Shown: piece after piece, positions 24,203-35,000 of the stretch
How the letters are laid out: every line of letters starts with the position of its first letter
Numbering within the stretch: position 1 is the stretch's first letter
Source of the DNA: Streblospio benedicti
Lineage: Eukaryota > Annelida > Polychaeta > Spionida > Spionidae
DNA length: 64,000 nt
Direction: 5' to 3'
Assembly: GCA_019095985.1 (NCBI GenBank)
Contig: CM032666.1
Coordinates: 3,421,896-3,485,895 of the forward strand
Program-made: the position numbers and the translations under genes
Notes under the pieces: model-generated
What the model was told of the DNA's origin: nothing
What the model saw: the letters and a program-made list of their open reading frames with translations, nothing else
Databases searched by the model: none

Positions 24203-24773
24203 ATACCATATTTCCGCGTTTTGTAGCCTAGGCCTTCATTGTTTTCAAAACATGTCTATGCATAGGCGTTTAAATGAGGGAGGCGTCTATTTGAAGGAGG
24301 CATTAATTAACGCAAAATGATTTGATCACCTTAAGTTAGACACACCTGAGGAAGCCACAGTAACTTACTCAAGTAACTTCAAATAAAACGCCGCCACTTG
24401 CTTCCACATGTGTATAATTACAGGGATTAGTGTGTGATCCCACTCATAACGTAATAAATATTATGTCCTTTTGGTAATTATATAGATATTCATATAATGG
24501 TGTAGATAGTCATATCCACGATGGTCTCAGCTTTAAAATGATATGTTACCTGTCAAAATCTGGCTGATGATAACGAAGTTACAAACAAACAACCACTCGT
24601 AGGTACTAAACATATTAATCAACTGGGCGCCAGCGGCGTTCTCTTTGAGAAGTCTTTGAATAGGCGTTAATATGAGGGAGGCGTTTATTGATTTAAAATT
24701 GTGTTTAACCTGGCGTCTATTTGAGGGGAGGCTACAATTTGGGCAGAGGCTACAAAACGCAGAAATACGGTAT
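24203..24773. mobile_element. MITE with TACCRTATTTCYGCGTTTTG ends
   Basis: The left end ATACCATATTTCCGCGTTTT and the right end, inverted, ATACCGTATTTCTGCGTTTT both continue GTAGCC. Inside both arms are AGGCGTTTA and GGGAGGCGT blocks. It is 571 bp, non-coding, and lies 390 bp past the ERI2 stop. Confidence 0.75.
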
Positions 24774-27081
24774 ACTTTATTAATTTTGGAAAATACACAA
24801 TAAAATCTAGCACAGAAAGCATGCATAAGGTTTTTTTTTTACCTTTGTCAAAATGTAATTTGTAATTTTTGACCGTTTTTTTATCATGCATGTTTTTATA
24901 TATTTTTTTTTCCACAACTTAAAAAGACTTTATTTTAAAGCACATACATGACATAGTGAATTTGTACACAAGTAAATTTCATTTCATAATGCCTACTATA
25001 AATTTGTACAAATCTGTCAAGTATTATACAGTGTATTTTATCTGCACATGTATACTGGTACTTTGTGTAAATGTGTATGTAGTTGTACATGTATACAGAT
25101 ATGTTGAACAACTATAAACCTAATTATCATTTAAAGATCTTTAAATATAGAAAATATATACTTATGTTAACAGCTAACACTGATTATGAAAATACACTAT
25201 TTGGCAGTCGTCAATGACAAAAACAACTCTTTTTCTGAGAAATCTCTGAATATTATATAGGAAATGCAATTTATCTTAGCATTCACTGTCCAGATGAGAT
25301 TATCACAATTCAGCTCAAATGCTACACAACGCTCTTTATGAATCCATGAAGACATCTAGGGCTTAGGATTAGAAGATAGTCATTTTAATACCTAATCACT
25401 TGTTACTGCATTCTGAAAAAAATATTACAACTTGCCTCTCAAATTTATATCAATTATGATTACTGTATATTACAAAATTCCCAAATACCTAGGTAAATGT
25501 ATCACAGATTAGTTTCATGGCAACATCCAAGGCATTTTTTTTTTCTTTACAATTTGATAATTAAATCTCCCTGGACGAAGTACGGGTGGAGATTTCTTGC
25601 TTTGCTTCTGATTGTGAGTGTGTGCGTGTGTCTGAAATAAACAGGCTGATAACTCGGAAGACTACTTGAGCTATTGATTTGCAAATTGAATATGTCTTGT
25701 TTGAGGAATAAAGTACCTCTCAAAAATATTTGTACTTTGGCCTACGTTTGACAAACTTACGAGCGTTATGCAGTAAAGTTTGTTACCATGCTACACAGAG
25801 AAGTATTTGACCTATGGTCCGCAAACTTCATATTTAGCTTCCTTGTACTATTCTCCAGAGCTCATTATATTTTTGTGTACTTTGACCTACTTTTGATGAA
25901 ATTACAATGTTTTTTAAAAACAAATTATTATGAATTTGGGTCTATCTGTGTCCTGTGGAAAGACTTTATGACCTATCCTCACCAAACTTGACATTTTGTA
26001 TGACAACGAATTTGAATTACTAATTTTAAAAATGATTGACCTAAAATGGCCTGATCGGGAAAATGGCCTGATCGGGGAAGGAGAGATTTACGGCGTTCTC
26101 GAAGACTACTTGTTTTATTTTGGAATATTATGCAAAAGAACTAATTCACAAACATTCATTTATTGGAAGATACATGTACTTCACTTTGAAACATTACTAT
26201 TAAACTGGAAACAATGAACAAATTTAATCATATTTAATATACATGCATTTTAAGAATGTGATTCGTAGAAAGTTTCATACTTTCTGCACACAATTAAGAT
26301 AACAATACATTAGTAAACCAATAATTTCACGTAACATTTTGACGAATAAATCATCTATGTTTGCTAGTTCATTTGAAATCAAAATGTACAATTTCAATAC
26401 CAATCATCTGCTTGCAGTGTTCATCCTATGTGGTCAATGTACTTGCCTTGAATAGCATACACCTATCTACATCTGGTAAAAAAATAGCAATAATGGACAT
26501 CGACTGCAGCACTACAATGACAAATAAATAATGTACACCTTCCTTAGCTGCTGCAAAATGACAGGACAATACAAGTGATGAGATGATCTTCTGACATACA
26601 CATGCACACCATGTGACATAACCTAACACAGCACAACCTTTTTCAGTGAAGAACAGGCCCACACATTAACGTTTGCACCTTCCAGACTGTGATTTATAAA
26701 ATAGACAGACACTCAAAATATCTCCATCTTATGATTAGTTTCTGTAAGTAACTGAATGCAAGATGGACACCAGTTAGGTCACCGATCTTCCACTTCTATT
26801 AGTGTTGTGCTGTGGCCAGGGCAAAAGACATTAACATTCTGTACAATTTTACTTCCAACCTGAGCTCACAATCCTCTATGAACAAACTAGTTATTTGTTT
26901 GGATCACAATAGGTTTTCACCATGGGATTTTTCATTCACTGAATCATCAACATACTAGCACAATCATCACATTGAACAGAAGTGGCTCGTCAGAGAATTA
27001 GCAACTGTATCCTAGTAGAAGGCATGTCTTATCTAAATAATAATACATTACAAACTGGCTGCAGATATCATTAATGGAAAA
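24774..27081. other. Intergenic region between convergent ERI2 and importin alpha
   Basis: I see no gene here. The stretch about 25560-26110 looks like an interspersed repeat. It opens with a small hairpin (AAATCTCC ... GGAGATTT around GGACGAAGTACGG), carries repeated GACCTA and CAAACTT phrases, and has a tandem pair of GGCCTGATCGGGA at 26047-26075. The rest is AT-rich with no clear structure. Open frames of 60-80 codons here show no family motif. Confidence 0.5.
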
Positions 27082-27087
27082 TTTATT
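27082..27087 (-). terminator. Probable importin alpha poly(A) signal
   Basis: TTTATT on the plus strand is AATAAA on the minus strand, 170 bp past the importin alpha stop. Between the two lie T-rich runs on the plus strand (about 27123-27175), which are A-runs on the transcript strand. Confidence 0.4.
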
Positions 27088-27256
27088 ATGGCTTCGTGCT
27101 GTCTACATAACCATTCACAGTATCTTTTTTTTAATTTTTTTTTAATTAACTTTTAACTGTTAGTTTTTTTTAATTAACATATATACAGTACATAAAAAAA
27201 ATAATACAATGGTAATTCACAGTATCTAATCACTAGCCGCTCTTTAGAACCAGTGG

Positions 27257-28855
27257 CTAGAATTCAAAGCCGCCAGCCGGAGGATTGTCGCCAGAGTTGA
27301 ACTGAAACTGCTGTGCCCCTTCATCGATCTGAGGAGCCAATGTCTCGTCATCTTCTTCTGTGCCGAAAAAGCACTCGATCATGCCAATTGCTTGCTGGTA
27401 AATCTCTTCATTTTCATGGTTTTGTAGAAACTCGATCTTGTCCAACCCTTTACACTCCTCGACCATGAGTGCGTACGGGTTGGTACCGCCGTTCATCTCG
27501 GCATCCTGCTCGCCGAGCTTCAGGATGTTCTCGAGTCCGTTGAGCGCCGCCTGTACGATCTTGGACTCCTTGACTTTGAGCAGGTCACACAGCGGGGGGA
27601 TGCAGCACTGCTCCACCAGGAACCTGATCTGTTCTGGAGTCCCTCCCGATGTGGCGTTTGTGATCGCATAAACTGCCTCCTTACGCGTCTTGTACGAGGC
27701 CTTGCTAAGGATATCGATCAGCACGGGAAAGATGTTGGCGTCAATCACTGCCTGAATCTGCGTGCGGAGGCCAGCGGTGATGTTGGAGATGGCCCAGCAT
27801 GCCTCTTTACAGATCGACTCCTTCCTGTCGTTGAGCAAGCGCAGGAGAGTGGGCAGCGCTCCTGAGTTAAGCATCACCTGTGTCTGAATGTCATTACCAG
27901 AGACAATGTTGCCGACGGCCCGAAGTGCTGCAGACACCACGGATGGAGAGTTGTGCATCAAGAGCTCGACAAGTCGTCCGCAAACCCCTGAGTCTATGAC
28001 GGCCGAAATCTTCTCGTCGGGACCATCCGTCAAGTAGGAGAGCGCCCAGCAGGCGTCTGCCACCACATCATTGTCCTGATAGAACAAGAGCCGTGCCAAA
28101 ACCGGCAGTGCTGGACTCACTTTTGGAAATGGCGGAGGTGGGTTTCTCCCTCTGCATAAATTTGACAAACACCAAACTGCGTTCCGTGCCATAGAAAGTC
28201 TGCATTTATTGCTTAAGATTCGTAATAATGGGATTAGGATGCCTTCATTTAGAACATAATCTCTGAACTCAGGACTATCTCCACCGATGTTACCTAATGC
28301 CCACACAGCCTGCTCTTGTACATCCTCAATTTTTGATGACAGAAGCTGTATGAATATTGGCACAGCGCCATACTTTATCACGACGCGTGTTTGAATTGAT
28401 GTGCCCGATGCAATATTTGTCAATGCCCATGCAGCCTCAAACTGTAATGTGCAGTTTTCACTTTTCTGTAAGAACTCCACTAACCTTGGAACTATACCAG
28501 TTTGTATAACTTCGTCTATAGGCGGGTTAACGCTTGATAGAAGTTTTCTGAACTTTTGAGTTGCCTTTAACTGATTCTCCTCATTAACATTATAAAGAGC
28601 TGGTAACATGTCTGGTGAAATGCCATCCCCATATGAAGCAGATGTCAAGTTTTCTTGCACAGGTGATGACGCATCTTCCATCTCATCATTAGGCACAGCC
28701 ATATTTCTTCTTTTAAATAACTGTTGGTCCCTTTTCTGCTTTCGGAGTTGAATACCCTCCTCTTCTCTTCTACGCCGCAGTTCTTGAGAGTCCATACCTT
28801 TATTTTTATATGATTTTAGCCTATTAGAGGCTGGACTTTCCGGTTGTTCAGCCAT
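27257..28855 (-). CDS. Importin subunit alpha (KPNA1/5/6 type), single exon
   Basis: Adaptor that binds classical nuclear localisation signals and hands cargo to importin beta. The start is ATG at 28855 (ACCATGG context), giving 532 residues; a GTG-led extension upstream was rejected. The IBB domain (about 12-51) has the RRRR and FKRRN clusters. Ten armadillo repeats follow, with NLS-groove Trp-Asn pairs W143/N147, W185/N189, W228/N232, W270 (paired with Y274), W354/N358. At the eighth repeat the usual Trp is Tyr396 ([12 protein letters not shown]), while Asn400 is kept. The acidic C-terminus (FGTEEDDET, about 480-490) and FEF end fit KPNA1/5/6. There is no intron, whereas relatives I know are multi-exonic. 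The 3' half is visibly more GC-rich than the 5' half. Divergent with GGA, convergent with ERI2. Confidence 0.95.
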   Translation of the reverse strand: MAEQPESPASNRLKSYKNKGMDSQELRRRREEEGIQLRKQKRDQQLFKRRNMAVPNDEMEDASSPVQENLTSASYGDGISPDMLPALYNVNEENQLKATQKFRKLLSSVNPPIDEVIQTGIVPRLVEFLQKSENCTLQFEAAWALTNIASGTSIQTRVVIKYGAVPIFIQLLSSKIEDVQEQAVWALGNIGGDSPEFRDYVLNEGILIPLLRILSNKCRLSMARNAVWCLSNLCRGRNPPPPFPKVSPALPVLARLLFYQDNDVVADACWALSYLTDGPDEKISAVIDSGVCGRLVELLMHNSPSVVSAALRAVGNIVSGNDIQTQVMLNSGALPTLLRLLNDRKESICKEACWAISNITAGLRTQIQAVIDANIFPVLIDILSKASYKTRKEAVYAITNATSGGTPEQIRFLVEQCCIPPLCDLLKVKESKIVQAALNGLENILKLGEQDAEMNGGTNPYALMVEECKGLDKIEFLQNHENEEIYQQAIGMIECFFGTEEDDETLAPQIDEGAQQFQFNSGDNPPAGGFEF

Positions 28856-29037
28856 GGTTGACAAGTTTTTCTGTCCCACGCCGTAACCAGGGCTACCGTG
28901 ATAAACCGGCCCGCGAAAATAATGAAAAATTCATTTTTGAACGCACTGCCTATGACACAATGCAAACAAGCGTGTCACAAACATAACGCAAACTAACTGT
29001 CAGATCAATTCTCGCAGTGTTCTCGTGACATGGCAAG
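28856..29037. promoter_or_regulatory. Divergent promoter between importin alpha and GGA
   Basis: Only 182 bp separate the two start codons. The region contains CCGGCCCGCGAAAAT near 28905 and two TTCTCG-type motifs just before the GGA ATG (29010-29026). No TATA box is evident. Both transcripts should start here. Confidence 0.5.
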
Positions 29038-32000
29038 ATGGCGGAGCTCGAACCAGAATCATTAGAAAATTTATTAAGTATGTTGATTATTGGTCAGACA
29101 GTGAATTTTATCTTGTTGATCTGATCGTTAAATGATTCCGTTCATTTAATACTACGTGTTAGTTGCTATTGCAAAACAGGGTGTCGATTGTTAATGAAGC
29201 AGTGACCGCATGAAAAGAGATGCCGGTTGTTAATCAAGCCATTCTTATCAACTTCCTTCTCAGGCTTCTCAAATTTCCAATATTTTGACTGAGAATAATT
29301 ATATATTCTACACTTATCCATACGGGTATCTACGTGATATCTTTCTTTCTTGTGCAGTTGCAAGGCTAGCTTAGAATGTTGAGTTTAACTTAGCAGTAGA
29401 TTCGAACTTGTCGTCTGAGTCTGTGTGAAATTAAGTTAATCAGAATCTTATTCATGAAGCAGACGGTACATCTAGTTTTTTAGTTTGTTCGTCACACTTA
29501 ATACTTTCCTGCAATTCAAATGTTGCACACATTTATGTTATGTTCTTGTGCTAAAGTGCTGAATGCAAAGTTCGTTAATGTGTATACAAACATTTTTTTT
29601 TTTCAATCAAATATCACAGAAATTTCAATGTAGCAGTAATATAACATTGTCAGGATTAGGTGTAAAAGTGCTACTCATCAGCAGGATAAGTAGCGGTCCA
29701 AAGTCAATCTGTCTTCTTTGCTCAAGCTCTAAATCCATAGGCCTACCTTTATCTCTAATGGATTGCAATTTGCTGCTCGTCAAAAGGAACAGTTGTTTTA
29801 AATTTTGAAAGGATTTACTCATCTATAAGAGAGGACAAGTGGCTAATCCTGACCCTAATGTTATATATTTATCAACATTCACTTTTAATATATCTTCAAT
29901 GTATGAATAAGAAATTCCAACCACATGATTCAGGGTCAGGATTAGGCACTCGTCCGCTCGTATTGACTAGTAAAAACTTGTGAAGGACGAGTAACAAGTT
30001 AGATTAACTCGTCCTTTTGACTAGTAGCAATTCTAGTTAATTTAGCATACAGGTGTAGAGTTTGTGCATGGAGGACGAGTACATTTTTTTGCAGGATGAG
30101 TCGATATTTGAGGGTTACTAGTCCTACTGACAAGTAACACTTTACCCCCTAATCCTGACCCTGTGATTAGAAATAAAGTTCATGGTCGGATTCCATTTGG
30201 GAGTCCATATATACTAATCTAACATAGCTGCCATCTTGAATGCAGAAAATGACAGCTGAAATATGCACAAACAACCTGGTTCTATGCATGAATTTCTATG
30301 CTCCAAATGCTGCTCTTCCATAGTTTCTTAACTTGCGCTACATGTTTAAGTTTTTTGGTTAATGAGGACAGAATATGAGAAGTCGAAATACAGCAACTTG
30401 AAAAGGGTCCATTGTGCATCATTGTATCACGAACTTCTATGATTGACATTCAATTGCAGCAAAATTAATGGTTAGGCCCCATAAAAATAATAAAATGTTT
30501 CTCGTCCCCTCCCTCCTGTGTATAGTGCAGCCTCCTGAACATTTTTATTGCCTCCCCAGTGATAAAAAATAAAATGGCCCTCCCGCCTGGCTGCAGACAA
30601 GACGGCCCCGTCCCTGTCATTTGTTTGCTAGATCTATGCACGCTAGATATTATACTTCTTTAATTATACTATATTATACTATAATAGTTTGTTACTATAT
30701 TATACTATAATAGTTTTTTATTGCAACTCAATACAATAAAAGTTGTTTTATAAGTGATGTTTTATGATTTTGATAATAGAAAGACGTTGTTCACATACAA
30801 TCAAAACACATGTAGTTCATTCATGGCCCAATATTCAAAATGAAAGATTTCGCGCGGAAGAAAAATGAAAAATAAAAAGTGAATCCCTCCTCAATTTTTT
30901 TATAATATAAGGACGGAAAAATCAGCAAAATAAAAAATAAAATTGACCCCCCTCCTATGTGTAGGAAAATAGGCAGGACGAGAAACATTTCATTAATTTT
31001 ATGGAGCCTTAAATGACTTACAGAAATATTTAGAACATCAGAACCTATTTTTAAGAGCAACTTATATTTAGATTTTAGAGTGTGTATGGTACTCATTGCA
31101 ATCCAACTAATAGTCCACATGACTGTAATTTATGTCATGAACGTTTGTATTCCTTTCATGCAGAAAGTTGGCAAAGAGACCTTTAAAAAAAATCTAAGTT
31201 GAGATTTTACGAATTATTTAACACAGAAATGAAGACAGGATTACATTTTGAGCAAAATTTTAAGGTCTGAAAGGTCTGTTATGGCACAAGTAAGATCTGC
31301 CAGTATCCCACTCTATGTTGAAACCGGTCATTGCAGAAACGTTGTGTTAGATGAGAGAATTTGTAGTTTCTGCTCCTTAAATAAGGTTGAAGATGAATTG
31401 CTTTATAGTGAAATGTACTCAATATGATTATTTACGTGATCAATGGCTGTCTAAAGTGAAATAAAAAATACATGAATTACATGAATAAAAACAAAAAAAA
31501 TAATTTTTACTATCAGATCAACATGAAAACTTCATTTATACAATGTAAGTTTCACCATATAGGGAATACCAACATTGTGGATATGACTGTCAGGTTCGGT
31601 TAAAATATGATAACTTGTAGTTTTTATGGCATGCCCACCAGGGTACAGAAGCCTAAGATTTGATGTGCCTTGACTTAGATTTTGTAAAACCAGGACACCA
31701 GGGCACTAGCTAGTGTCAAACCCTGTATGGGTGTATGCTAAAATGTCCCTTTGGGGGGTTTGTACACAGTCTTCATTTCCTTTAGTCACATTTTCAGCTT
31801 TCAGTTCTATCTTGGCAATCATATTTGCAATAGTTAAAACATATTTTTACAAATCATTTGGAACATTTAATGTACTATTTTACTGCTATTGATGAAAGTT
31901 TTCATGATTATTATCTTGTTCGTTTCCAGTTCTATAAAGGTTGTTTGCATGTTTTTGATTATATTCATTTCGAATTGCAATGTTCATATATTTGCAGACA

Positions 32001-35000
32001 AGTCCACTAATCCTGGCAATCAGCAGGAGGACTGGGAAGCAATAATGAGATTTTGTGACCAAGTAAATAAAGAGCTTGAAGGACCACAAATTTCAATTAG
32101 ACTTTTGGCACATAAAATACAGTCTCCACAGTCACGAGAAGCACTTTATGCATTAGCAGTAAGTATATTGTTTACAGGTGAAATATTGGCTACGCAATTA
32201 TTTTGTGATTCTGTCATATAACTAAACCAAATTATAAACTGTTGTAAAAATATTATCTTACATTATATCAGGCACTTTATTTCATGCAATATAATCTTTT
32301 TTTTTTCTTTTTTTTTTTACCTCAGACTCTAGAAGCATGTGTGAAAAACTGTGGAAGAAGATTCCATCAAGAGATAGGAAAGTTCAGATTTCTGAATGAA
32401 CTTATTAAAGTAGTCTCTCCAAAAGTAAGTTACAAAGACTTTAGAGAATATGTGTTTTAGTATTTTGCAAATAGAATGATGTAGATTAAAAGATTAAAGA
32501 TAAAAGATTATGTAGTTTTATATCAAAATGTGCACAAACAATTCATTACTGATAATTAGGTAATTTCATAAGCGCTGAGTCTTTTCAGGTTATGTTTATA
32601 TATTTATATTTACAGTACTTGGGTACTCATACATCAGAAGCTGTGAAGAAAAAAGTCATTGAACTAATGTATGCATGGAGTACAGGTTTACCACATGAGC
32701 CCAAAGTTGGTGAAGCATATTCTATGCTAAAGAGACAAGGGATAGTTAAGGAAGACCCTACATATGTTGATAAGGTAAATCAGTAAATTATCAAAAGATT
32801 TATTTAAATATGTTATGCTATTGCTAAGAAGGTTTGCTAGGATCTACATTTTATTAGTCTTTTGCATGTATTTTCATTGGATATCAGTTCCAGAACTGCC
32901 TTGTAAAAATATGTTATATCAGGACTGTCCGTATACAAAATCAATAACCTGTATATGGTCAGTTCTCAGCCGGGCTACTTTTGCCCCACTTTCAAGATAA
33001 TCAGATATGTACATTTGTCGATACGTTGTTGATAAATACATTGATTTTATTAAACTACTAAGAAAAAGCTCCAAAATCAATGAACATCAAAGAGATCGCA
33101 CAGTGCAGCGTGCGTAGCAGTCATACGTTTGACATAATTGTAGTGCAGAAGCCCTATCATAAATATCGAGCGAGTGACTGTGCCGTGTTCTGTTATGATT
33201 TTGTAGTGTATATAATACGCATTATTGCATTTAAATTACCAAGTTAAATGTGTTGAATGTATGCTAGTTTATTTTTAAACAGTATTGTAATTGTTTAGAA
33301 AAGTCTGATAGATACAAAAACGGGTTCGTTGTGTAACATTGATTATTTTATTGGGTGAATTCTAGGGGCGTATCACGGCTCGCCCTTCGGGCTCGCTGTG
33401 ATACGCCCCAAGAATTCACCCAATAAAATAATCAATGTTAACAACTGACCCTGTTTTTTCTATGCATTTGAATTTCACCTGATCTTAATTAAAACCAAGA
33501 TCAGTATGTAAAACTGGTAAAACTATGGTAAATTCATCTACACATTGTATGGTAATATATTTTAAAAAAATTCTTTCCACAGTAAAAATAACAACTTTAT
33601 GTTTTCTTTTCAAAATGTAGTATCAAAAGGTAAAGTCATTTTTTGCTATTAGGGCTTATTGTGTTTTGCTGCATTTGACATTGTTGCATTTTTGTAGCTG
33701 TTTTAACTATAATTGTATTATATAGACATATTTTTCATAAGTATTTATATTAGCATGATGTCACATTTGATTTGAGTATAAAATGCATTAGATTTTAAGT
33801 GATTTAGCTATGACACATAGCTGCTATGTGTTGCACTACATTGTGCTTTTATATTCTATAAAGTGTAAGTTGATGTGATAAATATTCATATCATGGCCAA
33901 ATAGAGTATAACAATACTATTTCTATTAGATTAATCTGATGAAACTTTTTTGATGATTTGACTTGTAATCTAAATGAAATTTTAAAAATTAGCCATTGAA
34001 TTTTAATAAGTATCTAAGTAAAGATGGGTTTTTTTCCGTAGACATTGGAGCCACCACCACCTCCACGACCAAGGGATACTGTTTTTGAAGATGAAGAAAA
34101 ATCAAAAGTATATCTTAATACATTTCTTTTTTACATATTTTAAATTTTTTAAACAAACGTCTTACAAATAGTGAAATGCTTCCTTCCGTTCTCTTATAGT
34201 ATGAGGCAATTTTTCCGACAATATTAATGAAAGCTTTTTGCAACTTTTTTAATGCATATACCTTTCTACAAGGATTAATTAAAGCTTTTATTGAATCTGG
34301 GTATTAATGGATAAATGCCGATTGTGTACCGGGTATATGGTTCTCATTACATAATTTAATTTTGCTGTACATTTTTGTAGATGCTGGCACGACTTTTAAA
34401 AAGTAAACACCCTGAAGACTTACAAGCTGCAAACCGCCTCATTAAAAACATGGTCAAACAGGTAACGAGTTGTAATTGGATTCATCTGAACTTCAGGAAA
34501 GACTTTTTTTAAAGCTGGTCACATTAAAAGAATTACACAACTAATTTTGAGATAAATACATTATGTCTTAATATTTTGTAAGGTGTTTGATTGGTAGTAA
34601 TACTTGAATTTGAGTATTATTTTATTATTATTATTATTTTTAATTTATTATAGTGGCATAGTATATACAAATCATAATACTTTTAATTATTCATAAACTA
34701 TATCTAGCCCTTCATGGCTTATTATTCTCTTACAAAGAAAACAAAATTAATTAATTTAGATTACAAACAGTGTAATGAAACCTTGTGAAGTATTTACATA
34801 GACATAGTGATAAAACATAAGTTATTATTTAATTAATCATTAATATAATTTTGCCCAACGTAAATTCCAGGCATTTATAATATAACTTGCAGTTTCTTTC
34901 CATCCAGTCGTAATTAGAAATGTGAATCTAGTTTTTGCTGCCAAATCATTAAATTCTGGATATTCCATCATAACAACGTCATAGTATTTATCTCTAATGT

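Noticed and set aside
28856-28879. Eight-residue N-terminal extension of importin alpha
   Set aside because: It begins with GTG; the ATG at 28855 has an ACCATGG context and matches family length.
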